A stretch of 64,000 nt of DNA from Corynebacterium zhongnanshanii (lineage in GTDB: Bacteria; Actinomycetota; Actinomycetes; Mycobacteriales; Mycobacteriaceae): positions 1,860,001 through 1,924,000 of the forward strand of contig NZ_CP061033.1 of assembly GCF_014490575.1 (NCBI RefSeq). Direction: 5' to 3'. The notes below the pieces were generated by a model, which saw nothing but the letters and a program-made list of their open reading frames with translations, searched no databases and had not been told where the DNA came from. Of this stretch, positions 54,524-62,789 are shown in pieces (within the stretch, counting starts at the first letter, position 1; each line of letters opens with the position of its first letter). The position numbers and the translations under genes were made by a program.

Positions 54524-55525
54524 CTACCACCCGCGAGCGATCTCCATGAGCAGCCGTTCGCTTTCCTCCCGCCCCTCGCGGTCGGGGATGTCCCCGGTGA
54601 TGAGGAACTCGTCGATGGTGTAGTCGCTGCCGCCGATCCGGTCAGCGATGCCGTGCAGCGCCTCGTGCACGCGCTCGGGCGTGCCGGTCAGGTGCTGCGC
54701 CTGCATCTGCCGAACGCGTTGCCGCTGTTGCTCGCTCAGCGCGTCCAGGTCCAGGTTGCGGGCGGGCTGCAGCGGCTCGAATCGCCCTGTGGTCTGTGAT
54801 ACTGCCTGGGAGTAGGCTTCTGGCAATAATAAATCCGACGCCCAAGCCTCCTCCTCCCCCACCGCCACGTGCAGAGACGGGATGATGTGTGGAGAGCCCA
54901 GGGCTCCTTCGCGGAAGTTGTCTACGTATGCTTCGGCTGCGGCGACTTGGGTGTCGATGGGCCCGCCGAGGATCACGCCCAGGCCAAGGTGTGCGGCTTC
55001 GAGCGCGGAGCGGTAGCCCGCGAGCACGAACACCGGCGGCGCGCTCGCCGCCTCCGCGGCGAGCCGCGGGCGCTGTGTAATCGGTGCCTCCCCCCTCAGA
55101 TACCGCACCACCTCCGCGAGATCCTCCCCAAACCTCTTCTTCACCGCCACCGCATCTTCCTGACGCAACGCCTCCCGCACCGGCTGCGTAAACCCCACCG
55201 ACGACCCCAGCCCCACATCCACACGCCCCCGATGCAACGCCTGCAGAGTAGCGGCCTGCTCTGCCACCACCAGCGGCGGATACGTCGGCACCATAATCCC
55301 GCCCGTGCCCACACGGATCGTGGAGGTGTGGTTCAAGATATGGTTCGCCAGGATCGCGGGTTGCGAACCCGCGATTCCTGGCACCGCATGATGCTCAGCC
55401 ACAAAAAAGCGATGAAACCCCATGGATTCGGCCGATTTCGCGTGAGTGGTGACTGCGTGGAGAACGGCGGCGTCGGAAGAAAAATCGACAGTCGTGATTG
55501 CCCGATCCAATAGAGAAAAACGCAT
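54524..55525 (-). CDS. LLM-class (luciferase-like) flavin-dependent oxidoreductase
   Basis: TIM-barrel flavoprotein of 333 residues. Conserved elements are FHRFFVAEHHAVPGIAGSQP, IRVGTGGIMVPTYPPLVVAE, GRVDVGLGSSVGF and the late YTIDEFLITGDIPD. It belongs to the MsnO8-type group of the luciferase family (F420 or FMN as cofactor; not decidable). It stands alone, divergent from the response regulator 73 bases away. Confidence 0.88.
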   Translation of the reverse strand: MRFSLLDRAITTVDFSSDAAVLHAVTTHAKSAESMGFHRFFVAEHHAVPGIAGSQPAILANHILNHTSTIRVGTGGIMVPTYPPLVVAEQAATLQALHRGRVDVGLGSSVGFTQPVREALRQEDAVAVKKRFGEDLAEVVRYLRGEAPITQRPRLAAEAASAPPVFVLAGYRSALEAAHLGLGVILGGPIDTQVAAAEAYVDNFREGALGSPHIIPSLHVAVGEEEAWASDLLLPEAYSQAVSQTTGRFEPLQPARNLDLDALSEQQRQRVRQMQAQHLTGTPERVHEALHGIADRIGGSDYTIDEFLITGDIPDREGREESERLLMEIARGW

Positions 55526-55598
55526 AAGCCCAGCCTAATGAATTGCGGCGCTGCGCTACCATGATGATCGGCACGCGAGACTCTCAACCCCGAACATT

Positions 55599-56240
55599 AT
55601 GAGCACACGGATCCTGATTATCGACAACGACCCCACCATTCTGGATACCCTGCCTGCGCATTTTTCTAGCGCTCGCGATATGACGATAATTGACGTGATG
55701 GCGTCTGGGATGCCGGCGCTGGAATGGCTGGACGAAAACACGTGCGACCTCATTCTGACCGGCATGGAACTGCCCGATATTGATCAGTGGGAACTGATTG
55801 AGCATTTGCAGCGGGACTATCCGGTGCCGTTTATCGTGTTGGCGTCTGAGCATTCCGAGGAGGCGATGCTGGAGTGCTTGCGCATGGGCGCGGTGGGGTA
55901 CGTGCTAAAAAGTCAGACGCCGGACGCGATCCTCGCCGCCGTCCGGAATGCGGCTCATGGCGGGGCGGCGTTATCGATCGCGAGTGTGCGCAGGCTTGTT
56001 GAGATGAGCGCGGCGTGTGGCGGAAGTGCGGCTGACGGCTTGATGAACAACGCCGCTGACATTCTCAGCGAATCCGAACTGCTCGTGCTAGACCTGCTGC
56101 TCCAAGGCTTCCCCAATAAGCGCATCGCCGAAGAATTGAACTACTCCGTCTCCTCGATCAAACAGAAGACCTCGGCAATTCTGAAAGCCACCGGCACAGC
56201 ATCGCGCACGGAGCTGATCGCCAAATACCACCAGTCTTAG
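55599..56240 (+). CDS. LuxR/NarL-type response regulator with atypical receiver
   Basis: Transcription regulator of 213 residues. The receiver starts ILIIDNDPTILDTL and keeps YVLKSQ (Lys). The phosphoacceptor position is Gly55 (CDLILTGMELPD; normally DVVLMDxxMP), so aspartyl phosphorylation is not expected. The C-terminal HTH has LSESELLVLDLLLQGFPNKR and IAEELNYSVSSIKQKTSAIL. No histidine kinase is encoded nearby. A perfect 28-bp palindrome follows the gene. It may work constitutively or through another ligand or partner. Confidence 0.88.
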   Translation: MSTRILIIDNDPTILDTLPAHFSSARDMTIIDVMASGMPALEWLDENTCDLILTGMELPDIDQWELIEHLQRDYPVPFIVLASEHSEEAMLECLRMGAVGYVLKSQTPDAILAAVRNAAHGGAALSIASVRRLVEMSAACGGSAADGLMNNAADILSESELLVLDLLLQGFPNKRIAEELNYSVSSIKQKTSAILKATGTASRTELIAKYHQS

Positions 56241-56251
56241 CGGCACGGCAA

Positions 56252-56279
56252 GCAACTCTGTACTTAAGTACAGAGTTGC
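56252..56279. promoter_or_regulatory. Perfect 28-bp palindrome after the response regulator
   Basis: GCAACTCTGTACTT and its exact reverse complement AAGTACAGAGTTGC meet at 56265/56266. There is no U-tract, so it may be either an operator for the small membrane gene downstream or a terminator. Confidence 0.65.
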
Positions 56280-56410
56280 AGCGCTGGTCTAGATATTTTC
56301 TGCTCAACGAACGATAATGAAGAACATGCGTTGTTTGCAACGAGGCCTCGGCGTCGGATCACAGGTTTGCACACCCGCACAAACGACGATCAACAGGAAG
56401 GCACATCATC

Positions 56411-56590
56411 ATGGGCAAGAACACACCCGCCATATCCTGGGTATTGATAACAGTCGGGCTAGTCCTGACCGTCCTTTTTATCGTGGATGTTGTCGACTCA
56501 ACGGCCGGTCTGATCGGGATGTTCGCATGCGCTCTCGCATTGATCTTCAAAGGCCAACACATCAAAAACCAACACACTAAGAATCAATAG
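56411..56590 (+). CDS. Small two-helix membrane protein
   Basis: Fifty-nine residues: ISWVLITVGLVLTVLFIVDV and GLIGMFACALALIFKGQHIK are hydrophobic, followed by a polar NQHTKNQ end. AGGAAGG lies 8-9 bases ahead of ATG. The following gene has the same two-helix layout. The function is unknown; both may belong to the response regulator's regulon. Confidence 0.65.
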   Translation: MGKNTPAISWVLITVGLVLTVLFIVDVVDSTAGLIGMFACALALIFKGQHIKNQHTKNQ

Positions 56591-56664
56591 GGTCATGAAC
56601 AGGGCCATGGACTGAGACGACGAAGGTCTCGAGCTCCCAGGGCCTGACGATGAGGAGGAAAACC

Positions 56665-56880
56665 ATGGATCGTCAAGAGAATCTGATCCTATCGTGGATA
56701 TTTTTGCTACTTGGACTGCTCAACGTTGTCCTATTCTTCATCGGCAAAGCCGACGTTACTTCCCTAACGATAGGTGTATTGGCTTTGACCGCAACTGGCA
56801 TCACGTGGCGGCGCCTCCGCAAACAGAAAGAGGCGGAAGAGCGCAGATCAAATGATAGTGTGCGCGCCTCGGACAGCTGA
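56665..56880 (+). CDS. Small two-helix membrane protein with charged tail
   Basis: Seventy-one residues. ILSWIFLLLGLLNVVLFFIG and VTSLTIGVLALTATGITWRR are membrane segments, followed by RKQKEAEERRSND. ATG 56665 has AGGAGG 6 bases ahead; an earlier ATG at 56650 is less likely. It is paired with the gene at 56411. Confidence 0.7.
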   Translation: MDRQENLILSWIFLLLGLLNVVLFFIGKADVTSLTIGVLALTATGITWRRLRKQKEAEERRSNDSVRASDS

Positions 56881-56955
56881 TTCGTAGCAGGCAGATGGTT
56901 GATCGAGAGCGAGCCTGCAACGACTCTCTGAACTCAAGAGCGACGCAAGCAAAAC

Positions 56956-56985
56956 GAAATCCCGGCAGGATCCTGCCGGGATTTC
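56956..56985 (-). terminator. Terminator of the tRNA-Met/Thr unit
   Basis: A perfect 30-bp palindrome (GAAATCCCGGCAGGA and its complement), then GTTTTGC on the minus strand. It follows directly after the tRNA-Met 3' end. Confidence 0.8.
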
Positions 56986-56989
56986 TAAG

Positions 56990-57066
56990 TGGTAGCGGTG
57001 GGGGGACTCGATCCCCCGACCTCACGATTATGAGTCGTGCGCTCTAACCAGCTGAGCTACACCGCC
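56990..57066 (-). tRNA. tRNA-Met (anticodon CAT)
   Basis: GGCGGTGTAGCTCAGCTGGT begins the molecule; the loop CTCATAA carries CAT. Acceptor GGCGGTG pairs with CACCGCT and ACCA is encoded. It has the elongator type, not the initiator CxxxA mismatch; tRNA-Ile(CAT) is the alternative. Confidence 0.94.
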
Positions 57067-57112
57067 ACGTTAGTCGGTCAAAACCTGAAGCGTAGAGCAC
57101 AGGCATTGACAG

Positions 57113-57185
57113 AGCCCCCTGACGGAATCGAACCGTCGACCTTTTCCTTACCATGGAAACGCTCTGCCGACTGAGCTAAGGGGGC
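57113..57185 (-). tRNA. tRNA-Thr (anticodon GGT)
   Basis: GCCCCCTTAGCTCAGTCGGC begins the molecule; the loop ATGGTAA carries GGT between TTTCC and GGAAA arms. Acceptor GCCCCCT pairs with AGGGGGC. CCA is not encoded. Confidence 0.95.
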
Positions 57186-57444
57186 ATATCTTTACTATGC
57201 AATCCCGCGCCTTCTTTCGTTGCGCTGTCTTGCTCCGTAAGACTCGATTAGCTTAACCAATAGCGAAAAGATACACAAATCAGCAGGTAGATCCACAAAA
57301 ACGCGCTACTTTCGCGCTGCTTGCAGCCGTGCCGTCAAAGCAGCCGAACCACCTGGGCTCTCTGGAGCGGACAATTGGTGCGACCCAGACAATCCCGACA
57401 GCACTGGCTGGGACATTGCCAGCCCTGTCGGCGGTAGGCACGCT
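57186..57444. other. No gene between tRNA-Thr and the inverted repeat element
   Basis: Short frames only. The spacer is A/T-rich near the tRNA promoter (57190-57290). Confidence 0.5.
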
Positions 57445-57553
57445 GGCACAACCATAGGTGTTTGACGCAGTTCTTGAGCATTTCCCCAGGATAAAATCTC
57501 GAAAGAGCGAAATAATCCTATGGTTGTGCCGCGGCGCCTTCCAACACGGCCGG
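57445..57553. repeat. MITE-like inverted repeat element, copy 2
   Basis: It has the same 14-base ends and the same 86-base length as 51414-51499, with about 90% identity inside. It lies between tRNA-Thr and tRNA-Tyr; copy 1 lies beside tRNA-Ser. Confidence 0.87.
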
Positions 57554-57573
57554 AAGGCGAGAAATGAAAGCAG

Positions 57574-57606
57574 AAACCCGCGGGACTCAACGAGTCCCGC
57601 GGGTTT
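57574..57606 (-). terminator. Terminator of tRNA-Tyr
   Basis: AAACCCGCGGGACT and AGTCCCGCGGGTTT arms around CAACG, followed on the minus strand by CTGCTTTC. Confidence 0.8.
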
Positions 57607-57613
57607 CACACTG

Positions 57614-57695
57614 TGCCAGATGATGGATTCGAACCAACGTAGGCAATGCCGACGGATTTACAATCCGCTCCCTTTGGCCGCTCGGGCAATCTGGC
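57614..57695 (-). tRNA. tRNA-Tyr (anticodon GTA)
   Basis: GCCAGATTGCCCGAGCGGCC begins the molecule; the loop TTGTAAA carries GTA. The long class II variable arm (CGGCATTGCC) is present, and the acceptor GCCAGAT pairs with ATCTGGC. CCA is not encoded. Confidence 0.94.
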
Positions 57696-57889
57696 GCGCA
57701 CTTTAACGTGCGTTAGGTACTCTACTACGAAACCCCCACACTCACGCAAATCAGCAGCTCAGAGCGCGCTTTTTGACGCCACGCTCAAGCACGCAGTTGG
57801 CAGCTCGCTCCATGCAAGGGCTGAAGCACACACGGACGCGCAGGCGCTCACGCGCGGCGGCCGGCGCTGCACCCGCAGCGCGCGCCGCG

Positions 57890-59005
57890 CTAACCCAAGC
57901 GCTTCAACGACAACGTCAGCAGCGCGCGCAGCGCATCCGTCACCTCGCCAGCCGGCAACGCATCCAGCTCCTCTTCCGCCAACTGGCGGTATCGCTCCAC
58001 GTCCGCCTCAGCCTTCTCACGCCCCTCCGAAGCGCGGATGAGGGACAGCGCTTCGTCCACGAGAGCATCCTCGGCCACAGGCCCCGTCAGGATCTCCCGC
58101 AGCCGGTCGCCCGCAGCACCGTCCTCCCGCAGCGCGTACAGCACCGGCAGGGTCCACACGCCCTCGCGGAGGTCCGTTCCCGGGACCTTGCCCGAATCCT
58201 TCGGATCCGACCAAATGTCAATAATGTCGTCCACAATCTGGAACACCTGACCCATGTGCCGGCCGAAGCGGAACAGCGCATCGCGCACCTCATCCGGCGC
58301 ACCCGCGTGCATGGACCCCAGGTACCCAGCGGACGCGATCAGCACACCCGTCTTTTCCTGGATCACCTTCATGTAGTGCTCGATCTCGTCGCCACCGGGC
58401 TCGCAGCCCACCGTCTCGCGCATCTGTCCGGTCACCAGCTCCCGGAACGTGGCGGCGAAGTGCTTCACCGTCCCGGTCCCCAGCTCGGCCATCATGTCGG
58501 ACGCCACAGCAAACAAGTAATCGCCTGCCAAAATCGCCACTGAGTTATTCCAGCGAGCGTTTGCGGATTCCGCGCCTCGGCGTCGGTCGGCTTCGTCCAT
58601 CACGTCATCGTGGTAGAGGGTCGCCAGGTGCGTCAGTTCCACCACAACAGACGCATTGACCACATCATCAGACATCGACCGCGGGCCATACATGCCAGCC
58701 AGCAGCGCAAACATCACGCGGAAGCGCTTGCCGCCCGCCACGGCCAGGTGGCTGATCTTGTCCACCAGGAAGTCCTCGCCCTGGGCCAGCTGGCGGTGCA
58801 GTACCGTTTCGGCGTTCTGCAGCCCGGCGGTCATCGCCGCGTTCAGCTCCGGGGACCCCAAATCCGGGGCGGCAGGCGCCGTGGGGATGGCGGTGGTCTG
58901 CGCGGACGTGGCCGTCATGGCCGACGTAGCGGCGCCTGGGGCGGCCGTCGTGGCAGGTGCAGCGGTGTTTGCCGAGTGGGATGCCATGGTGGTAGCTTGT
59001 CTCAT
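57890..59005 (-). CDS. grcC: Polyprenyl diphosphate synthase (menaquinone side chain, GrcC-like)
   Basis: Trans-prenyltransferase of up to 371 residues that makes the long isoprenoid diphosphate for menaquinone. FARM is LYHDDVMDEADRRRG and SARM is FQIVDDIIDIWSDPKD; AGGKRFRVMFAL is the usual homoallylic-binding region. The first 48 residues are Ala/Thr-rich and likely disordered. ATG 59005 or 58987 could start. The gene diverges from menJ, as Rv0562/Rv0561c are linked in mycobacteria. The product chain length cannot be read. Confidence 0.9.
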   Translation of the reverse strand: MRQATTMASHSANTAAPATTAAPGAATSAMTATSAQTTAIPTAPAAPDLGSPELNAAMTAGLQNAETVLHRQLAQGEDFLVDKISHLAVAGGKRFRVMFALLAGMYGPRSMSDDVVNASVVVELTHLATLYHDDVMDEADRRRGAESANARWNNSVAILAGDYLFAVASDMMAELGTGTVKHFAATFRELVTGQMRETVGCEPGGDEIEHYMKVIQEKTGVLIASAGYLGSMHAGAPDEVRDALFRFGRHMGQVFQIVDDIIDIWSDPKDSGKVPGTDLREGVWTLPVLYALREDGAAGDRLREILTGPVAEDALVDEALSLIRASEGREKAEADVERYRQLAEEELDALPAGEVTDALRALLTLSLKRLG

Positions 59006-59084
59006 CCTTCATATTCGGGCAGAAATACTTGTCCCAGATTACCTTAGACGTCGCGTTGCTTGGGCATTAGGCGTTTGTGGAACA

Positions 59085-60518
59085 ATGAGGATGATGTCTG
59101 ACTTGCGCGATCCTGCCCCTTTTATTCCCCCGACGCCGAAGCGCACCCCCGCCGCAGCCTCCCCCCTTAAGCCGGCGCGGGGTGAGGAGCTTTCTGCTGA
59201 TCTTGTGATTATCGGCGCGGGCCCGGCGGGGTCCGCGGCGGCGTTCCATGCGGCGCGGACTGGGATGGATGTGCTGGTGGTGGATATGGCGGATATGTTG
59301 GCGTCTCCACGGGATAAGACCTGTGGTGATGGGCTCACGCCGCGTGCGGTGGCGGCGTTGGAGGCGTTCGGGCCGGCGGGGCGGGCATTGCTGAATGGCC
59401 GTCCGCATATTCGCGGCTTGAAGCTGCATGGTTTTGGGGGTTCTGTGACGGCCCCGTGGCCGGAGCGCGGGGCGTTCCCAACCCGCGGGAGCGCCGTGGC
59501 CCGAGTGGAGTTGGATGCGGCGTTGCTGCGCGCTGCGGTGGACGCGGGGGCGCGGTTCGAGGGCGGCATTAAGGCCACGGGTGCGGATACCGGCGGAAGT
59601 GCGGGGTCGGAGATCGTTCACGCGGTAATCGGCGTGCGCGACGGCCAGCCAGTCAGGATCCGTTGCCGACAGCTGCTGCTGGCGGAGGGCGTGCGCAGCG
59701 GCGTAGCCCGGCAGCTGGGCGTGGAGTGGCTGCGCGGACTAGTGCATGGCGTGGCGGCGCGGTCATACGTGCGCACACCCGCGGGCGCCGACGAGTGGAT
59801 TCACTCACACCTGGAGCTGCGCAGCGCCAACGGGGTGGCGCAACCCGGCTACGGGTGGATGTTCCCGCTCGGCGCGGGTGAGCCGGGTGGGGCGAGCGGC
59901 GGCGTCGGTAGGGCAAATTTGGGGTGCGGCGCGTTGGCGACCAGCACCCGCCCGGCAGGAGTGAACACGAAAAAGTTGCTGCTGGAGTACGCGGAATCCG
60001 TGCGGGACCTGTGGTCGATTGAGGGGCAGCCGCAGAACGTGAAGTCGGCGCTGCTGCCGATGGGCGGTGCGGTGACGCGCGTGTCCGGCCGCAACTGGGC
60101 GTGCATCGGCGACGCCGCCGCGCTCGTGAACCCGCTCAATGGCGAGGGGATTGATTACGCGTTGGAGTCGGCGCGGCTCGTGGTCCCCCTTTTATCCGAC
60201 GCCCAGCGCAATCCCCACGGACTTCTCTACCAATGGCCGGCGCTGTTGAGGAAGGAATACGGGGATGCGTTTTCTTTGGCGCGCCGGTTGGCGATGGTGC
60301 TGACGATGCCGGGGTTGCTGGCAGCGATCGGACCGGTGGGGATGCGTGGGCCGTGGGCGCAGTCGGTGATGGGCACGGCCGCGCGGTTGATGGGGAACCT
60401 GGTGACGCCGGAGGATCGCGATGTGGCCGGCCGCCTGTGGCTGGGAGCGGGGCGGCTATCGCGCGGGGTGGACCGCGTGCTGGCGGCGGACGCGCGGCCG
60501 CTGTTCGGCCGCACGTAA
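59085..60518 (+). CDS. menJ: Geranylgeranyl reductase family flavoprotein (MenJ-like)
   Basis: FAD enzyme of about 477 residues that saturates one isoprene unit of menaquinone. The dinucleotide motif is ADLVIIGAGPAGSAAAFHAA; DKTCGDGLTPRAV and the later WACIGDAAALVNPLNGEGID are family signatures. Three Met codons (59085, 59091, 59094) could start. A Pro-rich leader of about 35 residues precedes the fold. The repeat-rich LGAGEPGGASGGVGRANLG lies in a loop. Its neighbours grcC and menG make the same product line. Confidence 0.9.
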   Translation: MRMMSDLRDPAPFIPPTPKRTPAAASPLKPARGEELSADLVIIGAGPAGSAAAFHAARTGMDVLVVDMADMLASPRDKTCGDGLTPRAVAALEAFGPAGRALLNGRPHIRGLKLHGFGGSVTAPWPERGAFPTRGSAVARVELDAALLRAAVDAGARFEGGIKATGADTGGSAGSEIVHAVIGVRDGQPVRIRCRQLLLAEGVRSGVARQLGVEWLRGLVHGVAARSYVRTPAGADEWIHSHLELRSANGVAQPGYGWMFPLGAGEPGGASGGVGRANLGCGALATSTRPAGVNTKKLLLEYAESVRDLWSIEGQPQNVKSALLPMGGAVTRVSGRNWACIGDAAALVNPLNGEGIDYALESARLVVPLLSDAQRNPHGLLYQWPALLRKEYGDAFSLARRLAMVLTMPGLLAAIGPVGMRGPWAQSVMGTAARLMGNLVTPEDRDVAGRLWLGAGRLSRGVDRVLAADARPLFGRT

Positions 60519-60531
60519 CCCGCGCCGGTAC

Positions 60532-60558
60532 GATTTTCCCGATTCAACCGGGAAAATC
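60532..60558 (+). terminator. Inverted repeat after menJ
   Basis: GATTTTCCCG and CGGGAAAATC pair perfectly around ATTCAAC. No long U-run follows, and its end merges with the iteron block. Confidence 0.55.
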
Positions 60559-60647
60559 TTCCTAGTACACTAGGGTAAATTTTCCTAGTTCGCTAGGGTA
60601 AATCTTCGTAGTTTAGAAGGGTACATCTTCCTAAAATGCACTTTTAG
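60556..60647 (+). promoter_or_regulatory. Four 23-bp iterons upstream of the DUF4143 ATPase
   Basis: ATCTTCCTAG-like units begin at 60556, 60579, 60602 and 60625, an exact 23-bp spacing. Units 1 and 2 contain the palindrome CCTAG-N4-CTAGG; units 3 and 4 are degraded. The array ends about 38 bases before the ATG, so it covers the promoter. It looks like a cooperative operator, perhaps for self-control by the ATPase or by a remote regulator. Confidence 0.8.
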
Positions 60648-60684
60648 CTGGCATTATGTGAGCTTCTCAACTAAGCTTCATTGT

Positions 60685-61968
60685 ATGAATCGAAGCTACC
60701 GCCGGAGAGCGATAGACAGCCTGCTGGACAACTACCTCCCACACCTGCCAGCCATCGCCATCGAAGGCCCCAAAGGCGTGGGGAAAACAGAGACAGCACG
60801 GCAGCGCTCCACCGCCGAGCTTCGCTTAGATACACCGGGCATGGCCCAACTTCTGGAAGCTAATCCCGGCCACATCACCGACGCCGAAGGCACACTGCTC
60901 ATCGACGAATGGCAGCGATACACTCCGTCGTGGGATCTGGTTCGCCGCGCTGTCGACGACGGTGCCCGCCCCGGTTCCTACTTACTGACCGGAAGCGCTT
61001 TTCCACCGGTGGGCAGCGCCATCCACTCTGGTGCTGCACGGATTGATGCTGTCCGCATGCGGCCTTTTACACTGCAGGAACGTCTCGATTCATCCCCAGC
61101 ACTGCGCATCGAATCCTTCTTTAACCCCTCCGCCGACGAAGCAACCGCTAGTCATCCCACAAACACTATTGAGGAGCTGGACCTGACCCCAGAGTGGTAC
61201 GCCACAGAAATATGCCGCTCGGGTCTCCCAGGCATCATGGACCTCCCTGAAAACTTGCGTGTCACGAGGCTCGATTCCTACATGGAACGCCTAGCAACCC
61301 ACGAGTTTCCCGAGCAGGGCTTAAGGGTACGAAACCCACAAGCCGTCCTTCGATGGCTCACCGCTTACGCCGCAGCCACATCACAGACCACGAGCTACAC
61401 CGAAATTCTGGACTACGCCACCCCAGGTGAAGCGACCAAACCCTCGAGATCTACCGCCGATGCGTACCGCAACCTGCTTGAACAGCTCATGATCCTGGAA
61501 CCGCTTCCAGCGTGGACCCCGCTCATCGCCGGTTTCCCGAAAACCGCCAAGGCTCCCAAGCATCACTTGTGCGATCCGGCTCTGTCCGCGCGCCTGCTAG
61601 GCGCACGTCCACACTCACTGATCAGCGGCGATCCGCAACAGATTCAGTTGTTCTCCCAACTCTTCGAATCCTTGGCTGTGCTCACGGCCCGAGTGGCCGC
61701 CGAAACTTTCGGTGCTCGAGTGTCACATCTCCGAACGCACAAAGGCGACCACGAAGTCGACATCATCGTTGAAGGCCCTGACAAGAGAGTCCTCGGCATC
61801 GAGGTGAAGATCTCTCCCGTGATTAAAGACGAACACGCCAAGCATCTTCACTGGCTCCACAAAACTCTCGGGGACAGGTTCACTGGAGGGATCATCGTCC
61901 ACGCTGGACAGCACTTCTACCAGCGGCGCGATGGGATCTGGGTGGTCCCGCTCGCCGCGCTCGCCTAG
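60685..61968 (+). CDS. AAA+ ATPase with DUF4143 domain
   Basis: Protein of 427 residues. Walker A is IEGPKGVGKTETARQ (about 28), Walker B TLLIDEWQRY with TGSAFPPV (sensor 1). The C-terminal DUF4143 region ends in a PD-(D/E)xK-like core: HEVDIIVEGPDKRVLGIEVK and GIIVHAG. These ATPases are widespread, often alone, frequently transferred, and of unknown role. It lies between menJ and menG, where mycobacterial order has no such gene, so it is probably an insertion. ATG 60685 is chosen; upstream codons lie inside the spacer. Confidence 0.87.
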   Translation: MNRSYRRRAIDSLLDNYLPHLPAIAIEGPKGVGKTETARQRSTAELRLDTPGMAQLLEANPGHITDAEGTLLIDEWQRYTPSWDLVRRAVDDGARPGSYLLTGSAFPPVGSAIHSGAARIDAVRMRPFTLQERLDSSPALRIESFFNPSADEATASHPTNTIEELDLTPEWYATEICRSGLPGIMDLPENLRVTRLDSYMERLATHEFPEQGLRVRNPQAVLRWLTAYAAATSQTTSYTEILDYATPGEATKPSRSTADAYRNLLEQLMILEPLPAWTPLIAGFPKTAKAPKHHLCDPALSARLLGARPHSLISGDPQQIQLFSQLFESLAVLTARVAAETFGARVSHLRTHKGDHEVDIIVEGPDKRVLGIEVKISPVIKDEHAKHLHWLHKTLGDRFTGGIIVHAGQHFYQRRDGIWVVPLAALA

Positions 61969-62086
61969 CGCGCGACGCGCGCTGGAGTGTGACGGCCCAG
62001 CAGCCAAGCGCGCGGAACGCGGGCGCGGGCTCGACGCGGGCAGGATGCTGCGCGGGGTCGCGACGAGAGGTTACGCGGCGAAGGCG

Positions 62087-62788
62087 CTAGGCCAGCGGTT
62101 TCGTGGCGCTGTGGAGCGCCACGATACCGCCCGTGAGGTTCTGCCACCCCACGTTCTCCCAACCGTTCGCAGAAATCTCCGCAGCCAACTCCTCCTGGTC
62201 CGGCCACGCGCGAATCGACTCCGCCAGATAAATGTAAGCCTCCGGGTTAGAAGACACCACCTTCGCGACCTCAGGCAAAGCCCGCATCAAGTACTCCTTG
62301 TAGATGGTCTTAAACACCGGCACCACAGGAGTCGAAAACTCCGCCACCGCCAACTTGCCTCCCGGCTTCGTCACACGCGCCATCTCCCGCAGCCCGGCAC
62401 GGAAGTCCACGATGTTGCGCAGGCCGTAGTTGATGGTAACGGCGTCGAAGGTATTATCCTCAAACGGCAAATTCGTGCCATCGGCGCAGATCATCGGCAA
62501 ATTACGGTGCGCACCCGCCTGCAACATCCCCAAAGAAAAATCGCACGCAATGCAGTAGGCGCCCGATTCAGAAAACTCCTCCGTGGACACGCCCGTGCCC
62601 GCGGCGAGATCCAGCACGAGGTCGCCTTTGTGCAAGTCCAGGCGTCGCCGGGTTCGTTTACGCCACAGTCGGTCCTGGCCGAAGCTCAAAACGGTGTTGG
62701 TGAGGTCGTAGTTCTTTCCCACGGCGTCGAACATGGACGCCACCTCGTGGGGCTTCTTTTCTAGGCTTGCCCGTGACATGAGTGCCAT
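62087..62788 (-). CDS. menG: Demethylmenaquinone methyltransferase
   Basis: SAM-dependent methyltransferase of 233 residues performing the last methylation of menaquinone (UbiE/MenG). [20 protein letters not shown] and [12 protein letters not shown] open it; motif I is [35 protein letters not shown] is the family signature, with [14 protein letters not shown] after it. ATG 62788 has GAGG 7 bases ahead and lies 2 bases after the mgtA stop, implying an operon. Confidence 0.95.
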   Translation of the reverse strand: MALMSRASLEKKPHEVASMFDAVGKNYDLTNTVLSFGQDRLWRKRTRRRLDLHKGDLVLDLAAGTGVSTEEFSESGAYCIACDFSLGMLQAGAHRNLPMICADGTNLPFEDNTFDAVTINYGLRNIVDFRAGLREMARVTKPGGKLAVAEFSTPVVPVFKTIYKEYLMRALPEVAKVVSSNPEAYIYLAESIRAWPDQEELAAEISANGWENVGWQNLTGGIVALHSATKPLA

Positions 62789-62789
62789 C

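Noticed and set aside
60556..60647. Replication or plasmid origin based on iterons
   Set aside because: Only four units, no replication initiator gene, and a position directly in a promoter; an operator is more likely.
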